From assembly GCA_958510875.1 (NCBI GenBank), contig CAUEHT010000002.1, forward strand, positions 806,001 to 870,000: a DNA stretch of 64,000 nt, in the 5' to 3' direction. The stretch is from Endomychus coccineus. Lineage: Eukaryota; Arthropoda; Insecta; Coleoptera; Endomychidae. Positions 9,132 to 20,612 of this stretch are shown piece after piece. A model generated the notes under the pieces. That model was not told the DNA's origin, made no database searches, and saw only the letters and a program-made list of their open reading frames with translations. Each line of letters opens with the position of its first letter. Within the stretch, counting starts at the first letter, position 1. Made by a program: the position numbers and the translations under genes.

Positions 9132-9725
9132 TCAAAAATGATCAAATTTGTTATTTACATTTATTTGAGAATTGTTTACAAATGACCAATGTACTTTATC
9201 TACATAATTATAAAGTTTAAAGAAGCCTTGTTCTGTTATTGGTCTGTAGGTTATTCTGATTTTATTATTTAATGATGTTTTGTTTTCCACTTCAAAATCA
9301 AATGATATAGCAAGATGATCAGATAAATTGGGATCTGTTACTGTTGCAACATAACAATTGCTGTTAAAATTGGTAAATATGTTATCAAGAGTTGCTCCGT
9401 TTCTAGTATAGTTATGAACAGTTTTATGTAGTCCGTAGGATTCAAACATATTACATAGTAACTGAGATTCTTTACTATCTGAATGGAAATGTACGTTAAA
9501 GTTCCCAGTTATTATAGTACCTTTGTGTAATGATAGCTTATTAAGTGTTGCATCTAATCTATTTAAAAATATGTCAAAATCCTCAAGAGGTGAGCGATAG
9601 ATTGTCAGTACCTGTATATTGTTGTACATTATACCTGCTATTTCAAAATGTATTTCATCAGATATTTCTTGAGTATCAAAGGCTAACGGAATTGCTTCTA
9701 TGATATTACTTGTAAAAATACCCAC
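9132..9725 (-). pseudogene. Endonuclease (EEP) segment of LINE N1 copy A
   Basis: Exonuclease-endonuclease-phosphatase fold segment with IYRSP, TGNFNVHF and the SDHLA motif. The usual GDFN is GNFN here and in copy B, so a residue normally used in catalysis is replaced. The N-terminal part of the domain (HYNIQCLRNKTSELEAF, DILCINEHWLG) lies at 9794-10066, in a different frame because of an indel shared with copy B. Confidence 0.75.
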
Positions 9726-10270
9726 TCCCCCATGTTTATGCGTTGTTCTGCAAAAAGCTGAGAGATTTACAAAACCACTTATGTTCAGAGTGTTTATAAT
9801 TCGTCAGATCCCAACCAATGTTCATTTATACAAAGTATATCATAACTTTTACCTATTAAAAAAGCTTCTAGTTCTGAAGTTTTGTTTCTTAGACATTGAA
9901 TGTTATAATGTAAAATTTTAGAGAAGTTTGACATTTTAGAGGTATCGAGTTTGTTATTAGGTAATTGATATTGATTTGTTTCCATTTCTAATTTTCGTTT
10001 CTCATTGTTAATTTTTTGAACTAATACTGGACAGTTATAATCGAATGGGGAATGATTCGAATTCAATTTTAAAGAGAATTTGTCATTTGCTTCTACACGG
10101 TTGGGACAACCTGAGCAGTTATAGCACCTATAGATACCAAAATATTCATAGACAGAACATGCTCCAAACCGAATACATAAAGCTCCATTTTCAATGTGGA
10201 AACTGATATCATTAGGATATTATGTAGCTCCATTTTCAATGTGGAAACTGATATCATTAGGATATTATGT

Positions 10271-12670
10271 ACTTATATGTTTGAAAAGTATTCATTTTAG
10301 ATTTATTTAGTTTGTAATCGTTTTACATATAACATCAGAAGTAGGTAGATATATTAAATAAATTCAATTAATCCTTTGAATGGAGGGTAACTCTATTTCT
10401 TCAAAAGTACCTACCTATATAATAGTTAAATCAATAATTTTCTTACTTCTTGTGGAGTAACATACCTACATTACTATTTAAGTAATCGAAGATAACCCAA
10501 CCCCCTTTTGGTTGTGATTTATTATTTGGAAAAGTTTCCCAGTAAAGAGAGTACCTAAATAGAACCAGTATGTAGGAGGGTATTCCTCTTTATAATGTAA
10601 TTCGATAGCTACTCTGTACTTTGATAGTATTTTTAGTAGATGATGGTGATTATTCTTTATTTAGTGATATAGTTTATCCACAATGGGAACTCTTTTGATA
10701 TGTTTATTAAATTTTCAAATGTAAAAGAAAAAACCTAAATAAAACCACCTATTTGTGAATGAACAAATACTTGAAATCAGACAATGATATATTATGCAAG
10801 TCTGTAACTATACCATTCTCTTTTCTGAAGTAAGATACAGTTACCACTTAAGTAATCGAAGGACAATACCTAAAACCCCAACACCCCTTAAGGTCTGATA
10901 TATTATTTGGAAATCTTTCCTCAGTTGAAGTTAAAATGTTATTCGATAACTTTCAAATATAAATAAAAAAAAAATCAACCTTATCCAGTAAAAGAACTGC
11001 TCAATTACAGAGAATCTGTCAACTCTGATGCCTTTTGCTTGTCGAAAGGTCCTTTGTACTTTAATAGTATTTTTAGTGGATAATGGTGATTATTTCTTAT
11101 TTAGTGATATAGTTTATCCACAATGTGAACTCTTTTATTATTTATTAAATTCTCAAATGTAAAAGAAAAAACCTAAATAAAACCAACTATTTGTGAATCA
11201 ACAAATACTTGAAATCAGACAATGATATATTATGCAAGTCTGTAACTATACCATTCTCTTTTCTGAAGTAAGATACAGTTACTACTTAAGTAATCGAAGG
11301 AGAATACCTCCCACCTCTACCCCGTTAGGTCTGACATATTATTTGGAAATCTTTCCTCAGTTGAAGTTGAAATGTTATTCGATAACTTTCAATCAGATAA
11401 TGTTGTTTGCAACTACTTTTGTATGTAAATCTCTCAAGCTGCTTTTTCAATTATTTGTAATGCTATTTGCATTATCTGTGAAGTTACTTTATGCTAGCTA
11501 ATTACAGTACAGAGAAATCAGAGGAAGGTATGTTATAATAAAAAAATTATTACCTGAATTATTATTCTAAGGAAGAATTTTTTCTCTTTTCAGCCCGAAT
11601 CTATCTGATATATGCCAGGAATAACTGAATGAATGGAAGTATGTCATCATTAAACTTTACTCTAACCTGGGTTCTTTTCAAATATATATTTACAAAGCTC
11701 AATTTGAAGTATTGAAACTGTACAATCTATCATTTGTAAACTTTCCCGTCATCTCTCTTAATGTTGTATAACATCCATATAGTGATGTATACTTTGTCGA
11801 AAGTATACCTTGTGGCAGCAACTTCATTGTTGAAGACTTTTATAATCATTTTCATGCATGTACGTTTCCATAAAATTGGTTCTGATATGATTTGGTGCAA
11901 TTTTTCCACCAACTGACATATGTATGAAATGATAGGTACTTACATGTAAATTGAACATTGAATGCTTTCCTTTCCAAGAACATATGAAATACTCTTGTAT
12001 ACATCTTTCCTCATTCCATATAATTTATCCATATTTGGCATTGAATTCTTGAAAGATGCATATGTATCATAACGTTGTATCTACGTTGAAAATGTCAAAT
12101 GACAACTCAGATCCTAAAACATAATACATCATACACATGTATATGAAAATATCTTCATTGTATCTATAGTAACATAACTCGAGTACATTGAAAGGCTTGT
12201 ACTTTGAATTTGAAGTAATTCTGAGTGAATCCAATGTTCGTGCTGCTACGTTACTTGAAAATTGCTACTTTTACTGTAGAATATGACAGATATCTTGATA
12301 TATTCATTGAAAATGTATTGAACTCTGCTCGAATATGATGTACATACCTTTCTATATCGTGTTGTCACGATATTTCTGCAGGAATATATCTGTTGGTTCC
12401 AAACCTTGATATAATTCATATATTCAAATCTGAAATGAAGTATGTTGAATCTTATTGTTACATATTGTTCAGACATACCTCTAGAACGTTTTTTAATAGA
12501 TGGGGCCCCTTTGTTGTATCATATTCAAGTACTTTTGAATGGAAACATGATGTTCACAACTTACGCTTGCCAGAGGTTAAATACATGAGAGGAGGTTATC
12601 TTTGGGACCATAGAGGTTCGCTTGTACATTTTACGACGATAGAAATAGTTTCAGTAGCCCCACATGAACT
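10271..12670. repeat. Long spacer with a 440-bp tandem duplication
   Basis: No gene is supported. The segment from about 10618 to 11050 is repeated at about 11058-11490 with few differences, for example 'agtttatccacaatg' at 10671 and 11111. The motif TTAAGTAATCGAAGG recurs near 10480, 10849 and 11287, usually followed by 'tattatttggaaa'. From about 11500 the sequence matches other spacers ('ccaccaactgacatatg' near 11910). It ends with the module upstream element near 12480. The whole stretch recurs at 18188-20612. Confidence 0.75.
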
Positions 12671-13036
12671 ATAGATGTGGAAATGTACATATTTCCCTCG
12701 GAAGTATACCTTCGTCCATGGACCATTTTGGGAATTTCTGAGCAGTATATAGCTATTTAAGATCTCTTGACATTATTTCTACATCGTTTTATTATACATA
12801 CACCTCCGAAATCAGTCGCTTTCGTAAATTATCAGGTAATTCTTACATAGGTTACCTTCAAACGACGTCGAATCTTTATCAATTTATTTGACCTATTTAG
12901 AGGCATTTTTGGGTTAAAAGTTTGACTATAATAATTTTTTTACATTATCGATGACGATCTTTCGAATGGTGAATTTTAATTGAAGGTACAGGCTCTAGTT
13001 TTCGATTTGAGAATATTTTATTATTATTATTACATT

Positions 13037-13432
13037 ATGGACGACAAAAATTGGTATTATATCGATTTGAATAAAAATATCCCCAACTCTTGTGTCAGAT
13101 TAATTAATTTGACGTTTCTAAGAATGCCAAATTTCGCAATTTTATACGAAAGTTTAAACACTCAGATATCTTTAGCGCTTGAGGCTCCGGGATTTTCACT
13201 TGGCCTATCGAAATTAGAAGGTTCAAATTGTATAAAAACACAATTGCATGAAGGCCAAACCTCCTATGTAATAAGCTACGAACGAAATCATTTTGAAGTT
13301 TCCCTCGAGGAGCCCGCTCCGCGTAAGTTAGAGTTTATACATTTTACCTCGATCTTGTTAATTTGGGGCCGTTTCGTGGCCCGTACGGCCGGCGCCAGCT
13401 GTAATAAAGTCTTTTTTGCTATGGGCCGCTAG
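13037..13432 (+). CDS. ORF2 of module W copy 3, intact 131 aa
   Basis: Begins MDDKNWYYID and ends MGR-TAG. The protein looks identical to that of copy 4, with only about one silent DNA difference. The C-terminal part reads WGRFVARTAGASC where copies 2 and 9 have VHRAAG. The 20-codon stretch upstream is open, as in copy 2, but the sequence there differs from copy 4, placing a recombination boundary near the ATG. The function is unknown. Confidence 0.58.
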   Translation: MDDKNWYYIDLNKNIPNSCVRLINLTFLRMPNFAILYESLNTQISLALEAPGFSLGLSKLEGSNCIKTQLHEGQTSYVISYERNHFEVSLEEPAPRKLEFIHFTSILLIWGRFVARTAGASCNKVFFAMGR

Positions 13433-13611
13433 CATTTATCCGCTTCGGGTATATTTTAGTAGCTAGAAAATTCCCTTTGGTGCTTCGCACGTCAGACGTG
13501 CATAGCTGAGACCTGAGAGTACCTGTTTCTATTTGGATTAAATTTTCGTATTTAAAAGACATTTTGGGGCCCGAGACTATGCTATTAAGTTGACCCGGTT
13601 CATAATCTAAC

Positions 13612-13794
13612 GACATGGATCGAAAACCGCACTCCAAATGTCCCCTTAAAGTCGTAGGAGGGAGCACTATTTTTGCACTTTTCTAACTCGCGTGCTACGC
13701 GCTTCTCGCGTGAACGTCATTCGATTTACGGAAAATTAACTATTTCAAAACAGTTTTCGACCCGGTTTGGGGCTATCACGACCTTTTAAAAGGT
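13612..13794 (+). pseudogene. ORF3 of module W copy 3, disrupted
   Basis: An ATG at about 13615 (MDRKPHSKC) occupies the position of MERKR but is in a different frame from the conserved C-terminus, which reads SRERHSIYGKL further on after an in-frame TAG. The same disabled version is found in copies 4, 5, 6, 10 and 11, so it was spread by duplication or conversion rather than arising repeatedly. Confidence 0.55.
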
Positions 13795-14114
13795 TCAAAG
13801 TTAACGTTTCAATCATTTTGTGGGCTCGCTGCGCTCGCTTCATTTAGCTTGTCGTGTTCAAAGTTGACCGTCGATAAGGTCGAAAATCGCATATTCCTAG
13901 TTTGATTTTTAGTAACTTGTCTACCAACTTAAACTGCCGCTTATTCTAATACCGACTAGTTGATTTTACGGGCTACGCCCCGCTGTGCTACGCCCCGCTA
14001 AGTTACGCCCCGCTGACGTACAGTTGTTTTCATGTGCAACGCCTTTTTGAGGGTTTAGTCGGATGGTGCGTGGTAACCTTTATGTGAGGCGTATGGGCAC
14101 CTTTAGGTTGTCAC

Positions 14115-14867
14115 TGTGACAGACGTCACTCTGGCAGTTGTAGGTTATATAGAGATGGGTACGCGTTTATAGAAACTTTTACTATTAGCACATGTCACAA
14201 GTTATTCTATGGTATAAATCGTATGTCACTTTGACATATATAGGTTATATAGAGAGTTGTAGGTATTCATAGAAGAGTATAAAATTAGAATGGAGTCAAA
14301 TCTTAGTCGAAGGAGTAGTTCTAGAGTACTCTCCTGAATTTGTGACGTACGTCACTTTGCCAATGGTAGGTTATATAATTCAATCATTGAAACTTCAAGT
14401 ATTGCAAAAGAAAATGCTCATAAAATATAGTCGCTCTACAACTACATGGCTCCTCAAATACTATACAACAAATTAAAATATTGCAACTCCACTTTTTCAA
14501 AATTAAAATGTCTTTGAATCATTGATATTGTAAAATACAAATTTAATTAATTCATTGACGGAAGTACATTCTGATATTAACTTGTTTAAAAATCTTTGGC
14601 ACTTTAAGAAAGAATCTACATATAGTTACTATAACAGTTACTTACTTATACGGATATTAATCAAGTATCATTTTCATTACTTATTTGAATGAAAAGCAAC
14701 TCTATTTTTCCAAAAGTACCTACCTATTTTAACCAAACAGAGGAAGGTACCTTATAGAAAACCGTTTATTTATCCAAAATTAACCATTTCAAAACAGTTT
14801 TCGAGCCGGTTTGTGGCTATCACCACCTTCTAAAAGGTTCAAAGTTAACATTTCGACCATTGGCAAA
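14115..14867. repeat. S2-type spacer with an orphan ORF3 fragment
   Basis: Three GTCAC...TAGGTTATATA motifs lie in the first 270 bp. At 14775-14859 there is an isolated diverged copy of the end of module W: 'aaccatttcaaaacagtttt' through 'aaggttcaaagtt'. It marks a thirteenth, nearly lost module or an old unit boundary. The mariner-type remnant begins directly after it. No gene. Confidence 0.7.
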
Positions 14868-15650
14868 TTTATATCCTAATCCAGGAAACCCTCAAGTTCC
14901 AGTGAATACGATATTGTTCCAGCAGGATGGAGCACCACCACATTACCAATTTAATGTCCGGCAGTACGATTGAATGGCCAGCGCGATCACCTGATCTTAC
15001 ATTATTAGATTTCTATCTATGGGGATATGTGAAGACCATTGTGTACAAAACTAAACCTTTTGATTTAAATGACTTGAAAGAACGAATAACGCTTGTGATG
15101 AGGTCAATCACGCCTGATATGTTCAATAATGTTAGAAGACAGTTTTATTTAAGATTAGGAACATCTACTTTATTAAAATACATAGTTCTTTTTAGTGTTT
15201 TACATTTTATCACGTTTTGAATTACATTTTAGTTTTTGATTGTATTGTAGCGAATTTCGGTAACCACATGATTTTATTTTATTCTATGTTAATTGTTGCA
15301 ATAAACTTGAAAGCGATAACATTTTTGAATGGAGAGACCTTTCAAACGATATATCACAAGCCTATACTTCCTATTTCAAAAATAGGGGGTTGTACCTGAC
15401 ATTCAGAGGGGGTTGAAGATAGGGGTCGCATTTTCACGTAGAAGGACGTCAATTTATAATTTAAATTTGACATGTTTCGGGATTTTTTTTAAATATGTAT
15501 AGTAATCGAAATAATGAATTTATTCCGTTTGGCGTTTACACACTGTATAGACAACACCCATAAGCACTTTGAAAACTGTCACATTATCCTAATAATTCAA
15601 TAAACTCAGCATTATACATATTTAAATTTAGTTCGATATAAATTGGAGGC
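14868..15650 (+). mobile_element. Tc1/mariner-superfamily (IS630-type) transposase remnant
   Basis: 5'-truncated DDE transposase. FQQDGAPPHY and NVRQYD are readable at about 14915-14975 and are followed by a stop. The frame resumes as IEWPARSPDLTLLDFYLWGY (about 14970-15030), KTKPFDLNDLKERI, and a tail to 15220. The segment normally lying between the two motifs is missing, so a frame-breaking deletion has removed it. FQQDGAPPH carries one catalytic Asp of such enzymes. The AT-rich 3' remainder has no ORF. A second copy at 56.8 kb has the same deletion. Confidence 0.8.
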
Positions 15651-15654
15651 ATCG

Positions 15655-16033
15655 ATAAAAGACTTGTTGAGAATTCTGACCACTGTTTATTCAGAGCAGA
15701 GGGTAGAGGTTCGTTCCAATGTTATTTTTTGAGCCATAGCCATAACCAATATAGGCCCCACTAATTCAAGAGGATCATAAAATTTGCAAACGAAACTTAA
15801 AATTTGTCTTTTGGTAAAATGACTATTCAAACATTGGGGTGGACAAACCATTTTGAATTTATCTAAGTTTACATCATAAAATAAACCTAAAGTTTCAAAA
15901 ACCATATTAGCAGTATTCATATCAATGTCATCAAAATGCTGATTTTCAATTGATATGTCCTTAAGAAGTTTCTTCCTATTGGAACACCATTTATGTAGCT
16001 TGAATGTACCCAATTTTAAAAGTTCGATCAATT
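15655..16033 (-). mobile_element. BEL/Pao LTR-retrotransposon pol fragment
   Basis: The minus-strand frame 16031-15687 contains ETLGLFYDVNLDKFKM near 15890 and TKRQILSFVCKFYDPLELVGP near 15800. That is the RT-RNase H linker pattern typical of BEL/Pao polyproteins (usually TKRxILS, FDPLGL, P). Only about 114 codons remain. It is fused at about 16033 to the truncated edge of LINE N1 copy B. No LTR is visible. Confidence 0.78.
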
Positions 16034-17601
16034 CATTTTATAATTAAGTATGATTTAATAAGATTTATACTATTGTTATCAAAGTTGTATTCTTGGAGCT
16101 TTTGCATCAACAGATCATGGGACACACAGTCAAAAGCCTTGGTAACGTCAAAAAAGGAGGCTTGCATGAACTTCTTCTCCTCAAAACATTCTCGAACATA
16201 GCTAGTAAGTTTGTTTATAGCAGCTGTAGTAGAAACATTGCTACGAAATCCAAATTGACATTTATTAAACAAATTATTTGCCTCAAAATAGTATGTTATT
16301 TGCCGTTTCAGCACAGTCTCAAAAAGTTTGCCTAAGATGGGTGTAATTGATATTGGCCTATAGTTATTAACATCATCGCATAAGCCTTTTTTGTAAATCG
16401 GAACTACTTTAGATATTTTGAGGGAATCTGGAAAAATGTTAGAGGTGATACATTGGTTTATAATTTTACATAGAGGAAAAACGATCAAATTTAGAATAGT
16501 TTTAACTATTTTAACATTTATATTATAAGTGTCCTTGCTGGGACTATTATTTAAATTTGAAATTATATCTCTCATTTCATTGAAAGTAACTTCTATGAAT
16601 TTAAATTCTGAATGGAAGACTAAATTAATTTTTTTTGTATAATCAATAGGATTATTTTGTAAAGGTGGAAGATTCTTGACAAGGGATTCTGCTATATTTG
16701 TAAAAAAAATATTTAAATCAGTGGCACACTGCCTTTTGCATATTTTTTGAATTGTTAATGTATTTATCGTTAGCTTCTTTTTTACTTTTATTAATGTCCT
16801 CACGACACCTTTTTTAAATTTATTAAGTGATTCCTTGGAAACAATTTGTGGATTAGTTTTATTTAAACTGCTTGATAACTGCAATTTTTCTCTACTTTGT
16901 CTTAAGTTGTCATTGAACCAATGTATTTTAGGTATGTTAGGTTCGTTTTGTTTTATAAATTTTGTTTTGATTGGGAAGCTAGAATCAAAGCCATCTACTA
17001 TCAGATTTAGGAAATGATCAAATTTGTTATTTACATTTGTTTGAGAATTGTTTACAAATGACCAATCTACTTTATCTACATAATTATAAAGTTTGAAGAA
17101 GCCTTGTTCTGTTATTGGTCTGTAGGTTATTCTGATTTTATTATTTAATGATGTTTTGTTTTCCGCTTCAAAATTAAATGATATAGCAAGATGATCAGAT
17201 AAATTGAGATCTGTTACTGTTGCAACATAACAATTGCTGTTAAAATTGGTAAATATGTTATCAAGAGTTGCTCCGTTTCTAGTATAGTTATGAACAGTTT
17301 TATGTAGTCTGTAGGATTCAAACATATTACATAGTAACTGAGATTCTTTACTATCTGAATGGAAATGTACGTTAAAGTTCCCAGTTATTATAGTACCTTT
17401 GTGTAATGATAGCTTATTAAATGTTGCATCTAATCTATTTAAAAATATGTCAAAATCCCCAAGAGGTGAGCGATAGATTGTCAGTACCTGTATATTGTTG
17501 TACATTATACCTGCTATTTCAAAATGTATTTCATCAGATATTTCTTGAGTATCAAAGGCTAACGGAATTGCTTCTATGATATTACTTATAAAAATACCCA
17601 C
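16033..17601 (-). pseudogene. Endonuclease-RT open frame of LINE N1 copy B (522 codons)
   Basis: Longest open frame in the window. It covers most of the endonuclease (IYRSP, GNFNVHF with Asn replacing the usual Asp, SDHLAISF), the linker, and RT motifs YKKGLCDDV, NYRPISITP, QFGFRSNVST and AFDCVSHDLL. It stops at the junction with the BEL/Pao fragment. The catalytic FADD motif, thumb and 3' end are absent, and the domain start is in another frame. Confidence 0.82.
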
Positions 17602-18187
17602 TCCCCCATGTTTATGCGTTGTTCTGCAAAAAGCTGAGAGATTTACAAAACCACTTATGTTCAGAGTGTTTATAATTCGTCAGATCCCAACCAATGTTCA
17701 TTTATACAAAGTATATCATAACTTTTACCTATTAGAAAAGCTTCTAGTTCTGAAGTTTTGTCTCTTAGACATTGAATGTTATAATGTAAAATTTTAGAGA
17801 AGTTTGACATTTTAGAGGTATCGAGTTTGTTATTAGGTAATTGCTATTGATTTGTTTCCATTTCTAATTTTCGTTAATTATTTGAACTAACACTGGACAG
17901 TTATAATCGAATGGGGAATGATTCGAATTCAATTTTAAAGAGAATTTGTCATTTGCTTCTACACGGTTGGGACATCTGTTTGATTCACTATCACAATTAA
18001 TACCAGAGTGATCACGATTGCCACATTTCAAACAAACATTTTCTATTTTACAGTCTTTAGCACTATGACCAAAACCTGAGCAGTTATAGCACCTATAGAT
18101 ACCAAAATATTCATATACAGAACATGCTCCAAACCGAATATATAAAGCTCCATTTTCAATGTGGAAACTGATATCATTAGGATATTA
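16034..18187 (-). mobile_element. LINE N1 copy B, 3' truncated, with intact CCHC knuckles
   Basis: Same family as copy A and nearly identical to it, but ending inside the RT before GVPQG. At 17990-18095 the minus strand encodes two CCHC zinc knuckles of ORF1 (CYNCSGFGHSAKDC, CLKCGNRDHSGINC), the nucleic-acid-binding part of the LINE gag-like protein. The frameshift near 17670 before the endonuclease is shared with copy A. Its flanks 18188-20000 match 10271-12200, so element and flank were duplicated together. Confidence 0.87.
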
Positions 18188-20612
18188 TGTACTTATATGT
18201 TTGAAAAGTATTCATTTTAGATTTATTTAGTTTGTAATCGTTTTACATATAACATCAGAAGTAGGTAGATATATTAAATAAATTCAATTAATCCTTTGAA
18301 TGGAGGGTAACTCTATTTCTTCAAAAGTACCTACCTATATAATAGTTAAATCAATAATTTTCTTACTTCTTGTGGAGTAACATACCTACATTACTATTTA
18401 AGTAATCGAAGATGACCCAACCCCCTTTTGGTTGTGATTTATTATTTGGAAAAGTTTCCCAGTAAAGAGAGTACCTAAATAGAACCAGTATGTAGGAGGG
18501 TATTCCTCTTTATAATGTAATTCGATAGCTACTCTGTACTTTGATAGTATTTTTAGTAGATGATGGTGATTATTCTTTATTTAGTGATATAGTTTATCCA
18601 CAATGGGAACTCTTTTGATATGTTTATTAAATTTTCAAATGTAAAAGAAAAAACCTAAATAAAACCACCTGTTTGTGAATGAACAATTACTTGAAATCAG
18701 ACAATGATATATTATGCAAGTCTGTAACTATACCATTCTCTTTTCTGAAGTAAGATACAGTTACCACTTAAGTAATCGAAGGACAATACCTAAAACCCCA
18801 ACACCCCTTAGGGTCTGATATATTATTTGGAAATCTTTCCTCAGTTGAAGTTAAAATGTTATTCGATAACTTTCAAATATAAATAAAAAAAAAATCAACC
18901 TTATCCAGTAAAAGAACTGCTCAATTACAGAGAATCTGTCAACTCTGATGCCTTTTGCTTGTCGAAAGGTCCTTTGTACTTTAATAGTATTTTTAGTGGA
19001 TAATGGTGATTATTTCTTATTTAGTGATATAGTTTATCCACAATGTGAACTCTTTTATTATTTATTAAATTCTCAAATGTAAAAGAAAAAACCTAAATAA
19101 AACCAACTATTTGTGAATCAACAAATACTTGAAATCAGACAATGATATATTATGCAAGTCTGTAACTATACCATTCTCTTTTCTGAAGTAAGATACAGTT
19201 ACTACTTAAGTAATCGAAGGAGAATACCTCCCACCTCTACCCCGTTAGGTCTGACATATTATTTGGAAATCTTTCCTCAGTTGAAGTTGAAATGTTATTC
19301 GATAACTTTCAATCAGATAATGTTGTTTGCAACTACTTTTGTATGTAAATCTCTCAAGCTGCTTTTTCAATTATTTTTAATGCTATTTGCATTACCTGTG
19401 AAGTTACTTTATGCTAGCTAGTTACAGTACAGAGAAATCAGAGGAAGGTATGTTATAATAAAAAAATTATTACCCGTTTTTCTCTTTTCAGCCCGAATCT
19501 ATCTGATATATGTCAGGAATAACTGAATGAATGGAAGTATGTCATCATTAAACTTTACTCTAACCTGGGTTCTTTTCAAATATATATTTACAAAGCTCAA
19601 TTTGAAGTATTGAAACTGTACAATCTATCATTTGTAAACTTTCCCGTCATCTCTCTTAATGTTGTATAACATCCATATAGTGATGTATACTTTGTCGAAA
19701 GTATACCTTGTGGCAGCAACTTCATTGTTGAAGACTTTTATAATCATTTTCATGCATGTACGTTTCCATACAATTTTGATAACGATTTGGTGAAATTTTT
19801 CCACCAACTGACATATGTATGAAATGATAGGTACTTACATGTAAATTGAACATTGAATGCTTTCCTTTCCAAGAACATATGAAATACTCTTGTATACATC
19901 TTTCCTTATTCCATATAATTTATCCATATTTGGCATTGAATTCTTGAAAGATGTTATTATATGTATGTATCATAACGTTGTATCTACGTTCGAAATGTGA
20001 AATGACAATTTAGATCCTAATACATAATACACCATACACATGTATATGAAAATATCTTTATTGTATCTATAGTGACATTACTCGAGTACTTTGAAAGGCT
20101 TGTACTGTGAATTTGAAGTAATTCTGAGTGAATCCAATGATCGTGCTGCTACTGGAAGATGCTACGCTTACTGTAGAATATGACACATATCTTGTTATGT
20201 ACCTTAGTAAATCAGTTGTACTAATATCGTAGATGATGTACATACCTTTCTTAATCGTTTTGTTATTCTTTCATCCCTATGTACTTTAGTTTGTTGCAAG
20301 AATATGTATGTAGGCACCATAATTGATATTCTCAATTTATCTATTTCTAAAATAAAATATGGAAAGTCTTATTGTTACACATTGTTCAGACATACCTCTA
20401 GAACGTTTTTTAATAGATGGGGCCCCACGTTCATATCTTATTTATGTAGTTTTATTGACTTTTAGTTAGAGACATGTTGTTTACTACATATAACTCCCAG
20501 ACTATGAATAAGGTTAGATTTTGGTGAAATAAGACCATAGATTTGTTGCATAGCTTATTGAAAAGATTCTACAGTCGATATATATGCTATTTCGTGCCCC
20601 AAAGCTTCCAAG
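18188..20612. repeat. Spacer, duplicate of 10271-12670
   Basis: Direct copy, offset by about 7920 bp, including the 440-bp internal tandem duplication. A short deletion near 19475 removes 'tgaattattattctaaggaag'. From about 20030 it switches to the gamma-type upstream sequence also seen at about 34200-34830 and 41340-41940. No gene. Confidence 0.78.

Larger units (their letters stand above)
7738..10270 (-). mobile_element. LINE N1 copy A, endonuclease and RT, several disablements
   Basis: Reads right to left. A zinc-knuckle ORF1 remnant lies near 10100, with about 119 bp missing relative to copy B. The endonuclease follows (HYNIQCL near 9910, IYRSP near 9600, GNFNVHF near 9500, SDHLAIS near 9310). 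The RT comes next (YRPISITP near 8490, QFGFR near 8385, GVPQGSVLGP near 8080, FADD near 8005). It ends in the thumb at 7738 with an A-run on the element strand. Breaks are a frameshift near 9795, TGA near 9133, and a frameshift near 8150. A 45-bp tandem duplication lies at 10181-10270. The clade is CR1/L2/jockey-like. Confidence 0.88.
12671..14114 (+). repeat. Module W copy 3 (mosaic subtype)
   Basis: The upstream part shares 'catattcaagtacttttgaa' with alpha copies, the leader is beta-like (a run of Tyr codons), and everything from the ORF2 ATG onward is almost identical to gamma copy 4. The GC-rich minisatellite GCTACGCCCCGCT is present three times at 13971-14014. Intact ORF2, broken ORF3. 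Confidence 0.85.

Noticed and set aside
11232..11501. Spacer frames such as the one at 11232, 19152 and 57898
   Set aside because: These lie inside the 440-bp repeat. They are open only because the copies are recent duplicates, and have stops in older copies.
12393..12674. Exon-like frame over the upstream element ('acctctagaacg' region)
   Set aside because: It reads only in copy 3. The same DNA is closed or frameshifted in other subtypes, so nucleotide rather than protein conservation is present.
13419..13667. Antisense 82-codon frame opposite the ORF2-ORF3 gap, open in copies 3, 4, 5, 6 and 11
   Set aside because: It is interrupted by TGA in copies 2 and 9 and loses its start in 7, 10 and 12. 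Its openness follows the shared identity of that DNA rather than codon-level conservation.
13971..14014. Helitron or tRNA-like end suggested by GGGCTACGCCC hairpins
   Set aside because: No CTRR terminus, no A/B boxes and no cloverleaf could be found.
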